DNA of 43,077 bases from positions 1 through 43,077 of IMG/VR virus record IMGVR_UViG_3300047357_000466. The stretch is one strand, 5' to 3'. The notes under the pieces were generated by a model that was not told the DNA's origin, did not search any database, and worked only from the letters and a program-made list of their open reading frames with translations. A program made the translations under genes and the position numbers. Source of the stretch: a virus. Positions 22,860 to 31,143 of this stretch are shown here, in pieces. Positions within the stretch are counted from its first letter, which is position 1. The number at the start of each line of letters is the position of its first letter.

Positions 22860-24256
22860 TGATATTAGATATCGAACAAAGAGATAGGGATGTCATTGTT
22901 TCCTATTACGATACTGAAGGTAAAGTAGCATATAAACAATATCCAATTGCTCAATTCCAGAATTGGTATATATGTGATGAAAAAGAAAAAGGAGTTAGCT
23001 CTGAATTTAAAAACTGGGATGGAAGGCCTGTTAAATTAGGAAACGCTAGACAATTCAATAAATTTTCATTAAATTATTTTATAGACGGATTACCTGAAAA
23101 AGATAAAGAAGAAATTTTAGCATATAATATGCCTAAAACCTATTTTGTCGATATTGAAACTGAAATTGTAGATGGTTTTCCTAAAGCTGAAGAAGCTAAA
23201 AGTAGAATTTTATCATTCTCAATTATTACACCAGAACGTAAAGCAATTGTATTAGGACTGGAAGATATGGCTCCTGATAAAATTAAAAAGATCAATGATG
23301 ATACTAATGAGTACTTCAAAGACTTTGATCAGGATTGGGAATTTAAGTACCATAAGTTTAATACTGAATATGATATGGTATATACTTTTTTAATGAAGTT
23401 TTTACCTAAATTTCCAATGATGACTGGCTGGAACTTTATAAACTATGACTGGCAATATATCGTGAATAGATGTAAAAGATTGCAAATAGATGTTACTGAA
23501 ATAGGCATGACTAAAAAGGTTGATAGAAACGATTCTAGACCTTTACATATTGGTATTTTAGATTACATGCAGTTATATGATAAATATGATCGTAGTGTGA
23601 AAGTAAAAGAATCTAATGCACTTGATTACGTTTCTGGTCAAGTATTAAACGTAAAGAAGATTAAATACTCAGGCTCATTACAGGATTTATATAGAGATAA
23701 TTTCGTTAAATACATTTATTATAACGTGGTCGATTCAGTGTTGGTATACTATATTGATCAAAAGTTAAAATCAATGGAAGTTCTTTTAACTCTTGCAAAT
23801 ATAACAAGAATGCCGCTATATAAAGCAGCTTCTCCTGTGGCAGTCACAGAATCTTTAATGGCAAGAAAGCTAGCAGAGCAAGGAATGCGAATAGGAACCG
23901 AAAGAAGAGAAGATAGTGAAAAGAATTCTCAATACGCCGGAGCATTTGTTAAAGAACCTATTGTTGGATATTATGAAGGTGTAAGTGCATTTGACTTTGC
24001 TTCCCTATACCCATCCATAATGAGACAATTTAATATTTCGCCAGATGCTTATATAGAGCAGGTATATAAGACTGAGGTTGCGGAAAGACGTAAAGACAAA
24101 GATGTTATTGTTTGTGATAATGGTGTAGTTTATAAAAAAGATGATAGTATTCTTAAAAAGATATTAACAGATTTATATGCTCAAAGGAAACAATATAAGA
24201 AAATGTCGTATGATTATTTTACTAAAGCCGATCAGCTTAAAAAAAGATTAAGATAA
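22859..24256 (+). CDS. 43A: DNA polymerase, N-terminal half (T4 gp43 type)
   Basis: 465 residues of a family B polymerase that ends inside the fingers. The proofreading exonuclease is complete: YFVDIETEI (Asp98, Glu100), WNFINYDWQYI (Asp197) and YNVVDSVLVYYI (Asp292). The palm begins with motif A, AFDFASLYPSIM (Asp379), and the open frame stops after a charged helix (LYAQRKQYKKM, then residues 451-465). Motifs B and C are absent and are found 3.9 kb downstream in a separate gene. The two parts together (865 residues) are close to full-length gp43 (898). Nothing suggests decay: both halves are intact and in good frame. They must associate to give an active enzyme. Confidence 0.9.
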   Translation: MILDIEQRDRDVIVSYYDTEGKVAYKQYPIAQFQNWYICDEKEKGVSSEFKNWDGRPVKLGNARQFNKFSLNYFIDGLPEKDKEEILAYNMPKTYFVDIETEIVDGFPKAEEAKSRILSFSIITPERKAIVLGLEDMAPDKIKKINDDTNEYFKDFDQDWEFKYHKFNTEYDMVYTFLMKFLPKFPMMTGWNFINYDWQYIVNRCKRLQIDVTEIGMTKKVDRNDSRPLHIGILDYMQLYDKYDRSVKVKESNALDYVSGQVLNVKKIKYSGSLQDLYRDNFVKYIYYNVVDSVLVYYIDQKLKSMEVLLTLANITRMPLYKAASPVAVTESLMARKLAEQGMRIGTERREDSEKNSQYAGAFVKEPIVGYYEGVSAFDFASLYPSIMRQFNISPDAYIEQVYKTEVAERRKDKDVIVCDNGVVYKKDDSILKKILTDLYAQRKQYKKMSYDYFTKADQLKKRLR

Positions 24257-24294
24257 TATAATTATCAACAAGCCCTGCAGACGATATGTAAATA

Positions 24295-24305
24295 GATATA
24301 TAAAA
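24295..24305 (+). promoter_or_regulatory. Candidate late-promoter-like element GATATATAAAA
   Basis: GATATATAAAA in the 122-base gap between the polymerase N-terminal half and nrdB. It shares the GATATATAA core of the head-gene elements, though nrdB would not be expected to be a late gene. It also overlaps a small AATAGAT/ATCTATT hairpin (24291-24311). Confidence 0.2.
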
Positions 24306-24323
24306 TCTATTATCATAGATATG

Positions 24324-24346
24324 AAGGCCTAACAAGGCCTTTATTA
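24324..24346 (+). terminator. Short terminator-like hairpin between polymerase half and nrdB
   Basis: AAGGCCT (24324-24330) and AGGCCTT (24335-24341) form a 7-bp stem with a four-base AACA loop. The T-run after it is short and interrupted, so termination may be partial. Confidence 0.5.
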
Positions 24347-24378
24347 GTCTAAATCAGTAAGCAAAAAAAAATAAAAAA

Positions 24379-25392
24379 ATGGAAAATTCAAATTTATTTA
24401 TAGAGAGAGTAGAGTTCAAACCGTTTGAATATCCTGAATATTATACGGAAGGTTGGTTAAAACAAGCACAAGCTTTTTGGCTACACACTGAAATATCAAT
24501 GCAAGGAGATGTTAAAGATTGGAACGAAAAGTTAACAAAAGGAGAAAAGAATTTAGTTGGGAATATTCTTTTAGGCTTTGCTCAAACAGAATGTGCAGTG
24601 AGCGATTATTGGACAACAATGGTAACCAAATGGTTTCCTAAACATGAAATTAAACAAATGGCAATGATGTTTGGTTCTCAAGAAACTATTCATGCAACAG
24701 CATACTCTTATTTAAATGAAACATTAGGTTTAGAAGATTTTGCGGCGTTTTTACACGAACCTGCTATTTCAGAAAAATTTGAACTATTAACTTCTACTTC
24801 AGCAGATTATACTCATGTTAATTTAGCAGAAGATGATAAAGCACGTAAAGAAGTTGCTAGATCACTTGCTATTTTTTCAGCTTTCGCTGAAGGAGTTTCA
24901 CTATACAGTTCTTTCGCTGTTTTATATAGTTTTCAAATGAGAAACTTATTAAAAGGTATTGGACAACAAATGAAATGGTCTGTAAGAGATGAATCTCTAC
25001 ATTCTAAAATGGGATGTCAATTATTTAAACAAATGGCAGCCGAATATCCTGAATTACAAGAAGATGTAAAAGAAGATGTTCTTAAAGCAGCTAAATTAAT
25101 GGTTGAAATGGAACATAAATTCATAGACATGATATTTGAACAAGGAGATCTTGAGAATCTTAAAGCAAATGATCTAAAGCAATTTATTTTAAAAAGAGCT
25201 AATGAAAAGATTGCAGAATTAGGATATACAAAAGGTCCTTTTATGGAATATGATGAAGATGCTGCAGCAGAATTAGATTGGTTCTATCACTTAACAGGTG
25301 GAACAACACATACTGATTTCTTTGCAACAAGATCTACAGATTATTCTAAAGCAGGTGAAGATGAAAACTGGGACGAAGACGAATTATTTTAA
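24379..25392 (+). CDS. nrdB: Ribonucleotide reductase small subunit
   Basis: 337 residues of the class I beta-subunit family, which holds the metal cofactor for dNTP synthesis. Ligands can be placed: Glu71 (AQTECAV) at the first position, Glu102 and His105 (QETIHATAY), Glu171 (FAEGVSLY), and Glu205 and His208 (RDESLHS). Tyr109 is at the radical tyrosine position. The first ligand is Glu rather than the Asp of E. coli class Ia. The C-terminus ends in an acidic DENWDEDELF, typical of the tail that docks on NrdA. nrdA follows after 21 bases. Both genes lie between the two halves of the DNA polymerase. Confidence 0.92.
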   Translation: MENSNLFIERVEFKPFEYPEYYTEGWLKQAQAFWLHTEISMQGDVKDWNEKLTKGEKNLVGNILLGFAQTECAVSDYWTTMVTKWFPKHEIKQMAMMFGSQETIHATAYSYLNETLGLEDFAAFLHEPAISEKFELLTSTSADYTHVNLAEDDKARKEVARSLAIFSAFAEGVSLYSSFAVLYSFQMRNLLKGIGQQMKWSVRDESLHSKMGCQLFKQMAAEYPELQEDVKEDVLKAAKLMVEMEHKFIDMIFEQGDLENLKANDLKQFILKRANEKIAELGYTKGPFMEYDEDAAAELDWFYHLTGGTTHTDFFATRSTDYSKAGEDENWDEDELF

Positions 25393-25413
25393 AAAGACTA
25401 AAACAATATAAAA

Positions 25414-27243
25414 ATGAGTAGCGAAAAAACAAATTATGGAGAATCACAAGGTTGGGAACTTGGTGTTGATTTTCCAACATGGGCAAACACAGAAATTTAC
25501 GTAAAAACAATAAGCAACGGATATTTATTAGAAGGAGAAACTCCTAAAGACGCATATTGGAGAGTTGCAACAACAGTTGCTAAAAGGTTACAAAAACCTG
25601 AAATGGCCTCTAAATTTTATGATTATATTTGGAGAGGTTGGTTAAATTTAGCTAGCCCAGTATTATCAAACACTGGAACCGAAAGAGGATTACCAATATC
25701 TTGTTTTGGTATTGATGTTGCCGATTCAATTCACGACATTGGCGCAAAAAATTTAGAGATGATGTTGTTAGCAAAACACGGAGGTGGAGTTGGTATTGGT
25801 ATAAATCAAATTAGACCAGCAGGTGCAACTATACGAGGAAATGGAACATCAGACGGTGTAGTTCCTTTTTGTAAAGTATATGACTCAACTATTCTCGCAA
25901 CTAATCAAGGTTCAGTTAGAAGAGGAGCTGCATCAGTTAATATAGATATTGAACATAAAGATTTTTGGGAATGGTTAGAAATTAGAGAACCTAAGGGAGA
26001 TGTTAATAGACAATCTTTAAATCTTCATCAATGTGTTGTTGTTTCTGATGGTTTCATGCAAAAAGTAAAAGAAGGAGATAAAGAAGCAAGAAAAAGATGG
26101 ACAGCAGTTATTAGAAAAAGAAGAGCAACTGGAGAACCATATATAATGTTTAAAGGAAATATTAACAGAATGAATCCAGACGCGTATAAGCAAAATGGAT
26201 TAAAAGTTTATATGACTAATATTTGTTCTGAAATTACACTACACACGGACGAAAACCATTCTTTTGTATGTTGCCTTTCATCTGTTAATTTATCAAGATA
26301 TGATGAATGGAAAGATACTGATTTAATATACACTGCAACTTGGTTTTTAGATGGAGTATTAGAAGAATTTATTCAAAAAGCAAAATATATGCGTGGATTT
26401 GAAAACTCAATTCGTTCTGCTGAAAAAGGTAGAGCATTAGGATTAGGAGTTCTTGGATGGCATACATATTTACAAGATAGAAATATTCCATTTGAAGGTT
26501 TAACTGCACAATTTGAAACTCGTAAGATTTTTTCACAAATCAAGATTGAATCTGAAAGAGCATCAAGAGATATGGCAACTGAAATGGGAGAACCTCTATG
26601 GTGTGTTGGGACTGGAATGCGAAACACACACTTAAGGGCTATTGCACCTACGGTTTCTAATTCTAAATTGGCTGGAAACGTTTCCCCAGGTATTGAACCT
26701 TGGGCAGCAAATGTATTCACAGAACAAACTGCTAAAGGAACTTTTATTAGAAAGAATCAAACTTTAGAAAAATGTCTTGATAGTATTGGTAAAAATACAA
26801 AAAAGACATGGGATCAAATTTTAAAAGATGGAGGATCAGTTCAAGGACTTGATTGGATAGATAATTACTCAGTACATATTGGTTCAAAAATAAATTTAGA
26901 ATCAGGTTTAGGAAAACCTTTAACTAAAAAAGAAATTGAAAAAGAACCTCTTGAAAAACAAGGAGATTATATCCCTATGAAAGATGTTTTTAAAACATTT
27001 AAAGAAATTAATCAATTAGAACTTGTAAGACAAGGTGGAATAAGACAACAGTATGTTGATCAAGCTGTTTCATTAAATTTAGCATTTCCTACAGAGGCAG
27101 AACCTAAGTTTATCAATCAAGTTCATTTAGAAGCATATGAACAAGGTATTAAAACTTTGTATTATATGAGAACCGAATCGGTACTAAGAGGAGATATTGC
27201 GCAATCAGCAATAGACCCAGATTGTTTAAGCTGTGACGGATAA
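25414..27243 (+). CDS. nrdA: Ribonucleotide reductase large subunit
   Basis: 609 residues, shorter than E. coli NrdA (761) because the N-terminal ATP-cone activity domain is missing. The catalytic core is intact: Cys97 in GLPISCFG (E. coli Cys225), TNICSE with Asn269, Cys271 and Glu273 (Asn437, Cys439, Glu441), FVCCLSSVNLS (Cys462 region), and TLYYMRTES for the radical-transfer tyrosine pair. The C-terminus ends CLSCDG, the redox cysteine pair that is re-reduced by thioredoxin or glutaredoxin. Loss of the ATP cone would remove dATP shut-off, which suits a phage needing high dNTP levels. It is followed by a strong hairpin and terminator region. Confidence 0.95.
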   Translation: MSSEKTNYGESQGWELGVDFPTWANTEIYVKTISNGYLLEGETPKDAYWRVATTVAKRLQKPEMASKFYDYIWRGWLNLASPVLSNTGTERGLPISCFGIDVADSIHDIGAKNLEMMLLAKHGGGVGIGINQIRPAGATIRGNGTSDGVVPFCKVYDSTILATNQGSVRRGAASVNIDIEHKDFWEWLEIREPKGDVNRQSLNLHQCVVVSDGFMQKVKEGDKEARKRWTAVIRKRRATGEPYIMFKGNINRMNPDAYKQNGLKVYMTNICSEITLHTDENHSFVCCLSSVNLSRYDEWKDTDLIYTATWFLDGVLEEFIQKAKYMRGFENSIRSAEKGRALGLGVLGWHTYLQDRNIPFEGLTAQFETRKIFSQIKIESERASRDMATEMGEPLWCVGTGMRNTHLRAIAPTVSNSKLAGNVSPGIEPWAANVFTEQTAKGTFIRKNQTLEKCLDSIGKNTKKTWDQILKDGGSVQGLDWIDNYSVHIGSKINLESGLGKPLTKKEIEKEPLEKQGDYIPMKDVFKTFKEINQLELVRQGGIRQQYVDQAVSLNLAFPTEAEPKFINQVHLEAYEQGIKTLYYMRTESVLRGDIAQSAIDPDCLSCDG

Positions 27244-27250
27244 AAATAAA

Positions 27251-27336
27251 GGTGTGGTTTGAAGACCACCCTTAGGACCGAGATAGTTCTCGGATTAGAA
27301 GCCAGGAGTTCGCTACTTCCTGGCTTCGTTTTTTAT
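27251..27336 (+). terminator. Three-hairpin region ending in a terminator after nrdA
   Basis: Three hairpins lie in tandem. First, GTGGT (27254-27258) pairs with ACCAC (27265-27269). Second, CCGAGA (27278-27283) pairs with TCTCGG (27288-27293) around a four-base TAGT loop. Third, GAAGCCAGGA (27298-27307) pairs with TCCTGGCTTC (27318-27327) and is followed by a run of T residues. The last is a standard terminator; the first two could be part of a small structured RNA or 3' UTR protection. The block is much more GC-rich than its surroundings. Confidence 0.8.
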
Positions 27337-27346
27337 ATAACTTATT

Positions 27347-27376
27347 TTGAAACTTTATGAATTATTTGCTTATAAT
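27347..27376 (+). promoter_or_regulatory. Sigma70-like promoter upstream of the clamp candidate
   Basis: TTGAAA (27347-27352), an 18-base spacer and TATAAT (27371-27376) lie 31 bases before the start at 27407 and directly after a terminator. The layout matches the gp32 promoter at 3203-3232, suggesting shared early or middle expression. Confidence 0.5.
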
Positions 27377-27406
27377 ACTCAAATAAGTTACTAAAAAATA
27401 AATATC

Positions 27407-28162
27407 ATGAAAATTACAATTAACAAAGTTGATCAAACTAATTTTATCAACTTCATCAATAGACTTAAAGTTATCGATACTTTCGTTTATTTCAAGATTA
27501 AAAATGGTGTAGTTCAGGCTTCGGCTTATTTACCTCAACGAGATGCGGTAAAACACCATAGATTACCAATCGGTCAAGTTTTTCAAGTTGAAGAAGGTTC
27601 AATATCAACAGATAAAGAACTTAAAGTTGCTTTCTTTGATGCTCAAAAATTAACAGATGCCTTTAAGCAATTTGAGTACGATTCTATTCAAGGTGAATTA
27701 GAGTTTATTGAAAATGAAGATGACTTTGTTGCAACTAGCTTTAGAATCTATAATGATGAGCTTGAAATTACTTTAGCATGCTCAGAGCCTTCTTTAGGAT
27801 ATAAAGATCTTACAGACACTCAGATTCAAACTATCTTTAACGTAGAAGATGCAAATTATAAATTTGACATGGATTACACTACGTTAAATAAAGTAAGATC
27901 TCTATTTGGATTAGATAAAGAAGAAACTTTTTCTATTGAAGCGAATGGAAAAGGTGTTAAGCTAACTGGAAACACATACAATATGCTAGTGACTCCTGAT
28001 TATGATGGAGATTCTTCAGGTAAAGTTACACTATTCAAAAAATATTTAAATCTTTTAGACAAAGAAGATTATACAGCAAACGTATTAGATAATAGAGTTG
28101 TTTTAAAATCTAATGATTCTGAAACATTATTAACTATTGCAACATGTTCAACTGCTGAATAA
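27407..28162 (+). CDS. 45: Sliding clamp candidate (T4 gp45-like)
   Basis: 251 residues, near T4 gp45 (228). The two-domain all-alpha/beta pattern is consistent with a clamp: an N-terminal half with alternating strands and a helix (DAQKLTDAFKQFEYDSIQG) and a C-terminal half with a helix (DYTTLNKVRSLFGLDKEE) followed by strands (FSIEANGKGVKLTGNTYNM) and a final strand near LLTIATCSTAE. The T4 AEDLQQLLRVSRGL-then-strands layout is similar. Identity at motif level is low, so the assignment leans on position between the polymerase halves and on size. It has its own sigma70-like promoter and an A-rich leader. The gp43 C-terminal half follows after six bases. Confidence 0.6.
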   Translation: MKITINKVDQTNFINFINRLKVIDTFVYFKIKNGVVQASAYLPQRDAVKHHRLPIGQVFQVEEGSISTDKELKVAFFDAQKLTDAFKQFEYDSIQGELEFIENEDDFVATSFRIYNDELEITLACSEPSLGYKDLTDTQIQTIFNVEDANYKFDMDYTTLNKVRSLFGLDKEETFSIEANGKGVKLTGNTYNMLVTPDYDGDSSGKVTLFKKYLNLLDKEDYTANVLDNRVVLKSNDSETLLTIATCSTAE

Positions 28163-28168
28163 TATTAA

Positions 28169-29371
28169 ATGATAGAGATACAGGAACTTATTGATAAACC
28201 AGAAAGCGAGCTTAGTGTTCAAGAAACTGAAACATTGATTGATCATTATCAAACAATGTCTGCAAAATACACAGCGTACGAACAGGCAGTTAAAGTAACA
28301 CTAAACTCGATTTATGGTGCCTTTGGTAATAAATGGTTTCACTTTTTCGATATTGAAATAGCAGAATCAATTACATTACAAGGCCAAAGTGCCATTCTAT
28401 ATTCTGAAAAAATATTAAATAAATATTTTCAAGAATTTTGGCCAAAAGATACAGTAGTTCATGAACACTTTAATATTAGTATTAAAAATAAATTAGTAAG
28501 ACCATCCGTAGTTTATATTGACACAGATTCTTGCTATGTTCAGTTTGAAGAAATGTATGAGTCTATTGAATGGTTAGGAGAATCAAAACCTCCTATTGAT
28601 AAGTTTATTATGGATTTATATGAATTTAGACTTAAAGATTATATCACTAAATGTATGCAAAAATATGCAGATGTTACTAACACAAAAAACTTCTTGTTCT
28701 TCGAGTTAGAATCAATCGCATATTCAGGTATATGGTTAGCAAAAAAGAAGTATTTACAAAACATAGCATGGGAGGATAGATTAGAAGTTTCTGATAGATA
28801 TGATTCTCTTAAAAAAATTAAAACAATCGGGTTTGATACAATACAATCTTCAACACCGGCACTTGCACGTAAACACCTAACTGATGCTTTAAAAATAGTC
28901 CTTTCTGAAAAACCAACAGCAGATCTTCTTAAAAAGCTAGTAGATTATTTGAAGAAAGGTAAGAAAGAATTTAAATTGGCGGATATAGACCAAATAGCAT
29001 TTAATAAAAGAACAAACAATATTGAAAAATATATTGTAGATGATACTATTGAATTTCAAATAGGATTAAAGTGTCCACCTAATGTTAAAGCCGCAGGATT
29101 TTATAATTTCTTAATGAATCAATCCCCTAAATATAAAAACAAATATAAAATGATAGGTAATGGCGAGAAATTAAAGCTGTATCACTGTAAGCATTTATCA
29201 TGCGATATGTTTGCTTATTTGCCAGGAGATCATCCTTATGAAATTGCGCCTGAAGTTGATTACGAACTACAATTTGAAAAAAGCGTAATAGACCCTTTAA
29301 ATAGAGTATTGAAGGCAGTAGGTCTTCAGACTTTAAACAGAAATTTAATTTATTCAACATCATTATTTTAA
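28169..29371 (+). CDS. 43B: DNA polymerase, C-terminal half (T4 gp43 type)
   Basis: 400 residues carrying the rest of the family B polymerase. Motif B is QAVKVTLNSIYGAFGN (39-54) and motif C is VVYIDTDSCYVQF (Asp118 and Asp120 as metal ligands). The KKK-x-Y and thumb-region pattern (YSGIWLAKKKYLQNIAW, FDTIQSSTPALARKHL) matches T4 gp43. The last residues, ending in NRNLIYSTSLF, correspond to the clamp-binding tail. The first 35 residues form a charged helix that would complete the fingers of the N-terminal half at 22859. Start chosen at 28169, six bases after the clamp candidate. Without the other half it lacks motif A and exonuclease. Confidence 0.9.
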   Translation: MIEIQELIDKPESELSVQETETLIDHYQTMSAKYTAYEQAVKVTLNSIYGAFGNKWFHFFDIEIAESITLQGQSAILYSEKILNKYFQEFWPKDTVVHEHFNISIKNKLVRPSVVYIDTDSCYVQFEEMYESIEWLGESKPPIDKFIMDLYEFRLKDYITKCMQKYADVTNTKNFLFFELESIAYSGIWLAKKKYLQNIAWEDRLEVSDRYDSLKKIKTIGFDTIQSSTPALARKHLTDALKIVLSEKPTADLLKKLVDYLKKGKKEFKLADIDQIAFNKRTNNIEKYIVDDTIEFQIGLKCPPNVKAAGFYNFLMNQSPKYKNKYKMIGNGEKLKLYHCKHLSCDMFAYLPGDHPYEIAPEVDYELQFEKSVIDPLNRVLKAVGLQTLNRNLIYSTSLF

Positions 29372-29372
29372 T

Positions 29373-29558
29373 ATGAAACATCAAGCAAACTTTTACGAGA
29401 CTATCGCTAGCATTACGAAAAACACTCCAAACAATATGGAGTTAGGTACTTCTATAAGATCTTTAATTAATAAAATTGAAGACTCAAAAAAGAAAGAAGC
29501 GATTAAAGACCCTAATCAAGTAACAATATTTCAAGATTTAGAAAATTATGGATCCTAA
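29373..29558 (+). CDS. Small hypothetical protein
   Basis: 61 residues directly after the polymerase C-terminal half (one-base gap) and overlapping the next gene by 11 bases. It is charged and probably helical (ELGTSIRSLINKIEDSKKKEAIKD), ending VTIFQDLENYGS, a short hydrophobic/acidic tail that faintly resembles a clamp-binding motif (Gln-x-x-Leu). It sits in a replication block, so a clamp-associated role is conceivable but unsupported otherwise. Confidence 0.55.
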   Translation: MKHQANFYETIASITKNTPNNMELGTSIRSLINKIEDSKKKEAIKDPNQVTIFQDLENYGS

Positions 29559-29739
29559 AAAATTAACAGAAAATTTAACAACAGAACAGTTAAAACAAGT
29601 ACAAGAGTATCAGAAACTTCACATGAGGCTTAAAATTTTAAAAGCTCAAATGGCAGAAATTCAAGATGAAACGCACGACTTAATTGAAACTCTTGATAAA
29701 ATGCGTATAAAAGATAATAAAAATAAAAACAATGGCTAA
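29548..29739 (+). CDS. Small coiled-coil protein
   Basis: 63 residues, almost entirely helical with clear heptad spacing (LTTEQLKQVQEYQKLHMRLK, LKAQMAEIQDETHDLIETLD), ending in a basic Asn/Lys tail. It overlaps the upstream gene by 11 bases and the UvsX gene by eight bases, so the four genes from gp43B to UvsX form a coupled set. A dimeric scaffold or accessory protein is likely; no family is recognised. Confidence 0.6.
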   Translation: MDPKKLTENLTTEQLKQVQEYQKLHMRLKILKAQMAEIQDETHDLIETLDKMRIKDNKNKNNG

Positions 29740-30832
29740 AAAAGATTTTACATTCGATGATTTAAATAAAGAACTAGCGGAATTAAATCCACTAGGTTCT
29801 GTTATGGATCAATCTAATTTTAGTGAAGTTACTGAATGGATTCATACAGGAAACTATCACCTAAATGCATGCGTTAGTGGTTCTCTATTTGGAGGATGGC
29901 CTAACAATAGATCAAGTTCAGTTGCAGGTCCTTCAGGAACTGGTAAAACATTCCTTACATTAAACTCAGTTAGAGAAGCAATTAACATGGGATATAATGT
30001 AATATATTATGATAGTGAAGCAGCTGTAGATAAAGAACAAATGATTAAATTCGGTATTGATATTACTAAAGTAAATTATCAACCAATGAATACTGTTCAA
30101 GATTTTAGAACTTCTATTACAACAATTACTCAAAAGATGCAAGAAATCAAAAGAAAAGGTGGAGAAATACCTAAACTTATGATTATCTTAGATTCTGCAG
30201 GTAATTTAGCAACTGCAAAAGAAATTGCAGATGCAGCAAGTGGTTCTGAAAAATCAGATATGACTCGTTCTAAAATTCTTAAGTCTATCTTTAGAATTAT
30301 AATGACGCCACTAGCTGATTTAAAAATTCCATTTATCTTTACAAACCACACATATCAATCTCAATCTTTTATTCCGATGCAAATTGCAGGTGGAGGAACA
30401 GGTCCTGAGTACGCTGCATCTATTGTATTGATGTTAAATAAAGCACAGTTAAAAGATGGAGCAGATAAAGTAGGTATTATTGTAACTGCAAAACCTTCAA
30501 AAAATAGATTTGCAAAACCAACACCTATTAAATTTCACCTAAACTTTAGTGAAGGTATGAATCCATACGTTGGATTAGAACAATACGCAACATGGGATAT
30601 TTGTGGAATAACAAGAGGAACTATTGAGAAAGGAAAGAAAGTTCCTAAAGCAACTGCAAGAGGTTGGATTTGTGAGCATTTAGATCATGCAGTTCCTAAC
30701 AAAGAATTCTTTACAGAAAAGGTATTTACTCAAGAAGTTCTTGAAAGAATTGAAGCGCATATCCAACCTATATTTAACTATAACTCAGAAGCAGCAAGTT
30801 TAGATGTAGAAGAAATGTTACAAGAGGATTAA
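29732..30832 (+). CDS. uvsX: UvsX RecA-like recombinase
   Basis: 366 residues (T4 UvsX 391). It forms filaments on ssDNA, pairs homologous DNA and drives recombination-dependent replication. Walker A is GPSGTGKT (66-73); Walker B is LMIILDSAG (around 149-157), followed by NLATAKE, which matches the T4 LDSLGNLASKKE region. The NHTYQSQSFIPMQIAGGGTG segment is the loop region with the QIAGG signature typical of UvsX/RecA. The C-terminus is acidic (DVEEMLQED). Partner genes for UvsY, UvsW and gp32 are 22-26 kb upstream in this window. Confidence 0.93.
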   Translation: MAKKDFTFDDLNKELAELNPLGSVMDQSNFSEVTEWIHTGNYHLNACVSGSLFGGWPNNRSSSVAGPSGTGKTFLTLNSVREAINMGYNVIYYDSEAAVDKEQMIKFGIDITKVNYQPMNTVQDFRTSITTITQKMQEIKRKGGEIPKLMIILDSAGNLATAKEIADAASGSEKSDMTRSKILKSIFRIIMTPLADLKIPFIFTNHTYQSQSFIPMQIAGGGTGPEYAASIVLMLNKAQLKDGADKVGIIVTAKPSKNRFAKPTPIKFHLNFSEGMNPYVGLEQYATWDICGITRGTIEKGKKVPKATARGWICEHLDHAVPNKEFFTEKVFTQEVLERIEAHIQPIFNYNSEAASLDVEEMLQED

Positions 30833-31143
30833 TGAAAGCTAACGTTCATAAAATATTAGAAGATAAATTGCCTATAAAATATATTTTAGGCATTCAGGAT
30901 AAACTCGAAGCGTTTCCTGATGCTTTTGATATTTTATACATATTTATTAACGAAGCAGTTAGGCGCCCTGATAGACAAAAGGAAACATTCACGAAGCATG
31001 CTTTGATGAAATACCATTCTAAAGGTAATCATGAGAATGCAGAAGAAGGTCTTAAAAGAGGAATTCAATTAGGCCTTTTAGAACAAATTAAATTTGAAAA
31101 AGGAAAAGAAACTTACGAAATAAAAATAAACCCATATATATGA
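30832..31143 (+). CDS. Hypothetical protein with winged-helix-like C-terminus
   Basis: 103 residues, overlapping the UvsX stop by one base and the oxygenase start by four. The first half is helical (EDKLPIKYILGIQDKLEAFPD); the second half (ETFTKHALMKYHSKGNHENAEEGLKRGIQLGLLEQIKFEKGKET, spread over residues 51-97) reads like recognition helices followed by a two-strand wing. That suggests DNA binding. It is too short for gp59, the helicase loader, and I cannot name it. Confidence 0.6.
   Translation: MKANVHKILEDKLPIKYILGIQDKLEAFPDAFDILYIFINEAVRRPDRQKETFTKHALMKYHSKGNHENAEEGLKRGIQLGLLEQIKFEKGKETYEIKINPYI

Noticed and set aside
24257-28168. Homing endonuclease, intein or intron explaining the split polymerase
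   Set aside because: No LAGLIDADG, GIY-YIG, HNH or splicing motif is visible; the intervening genes are nrdB, nrdA and a clamp candidate, and neither polymerase half carries intein-like end residues.
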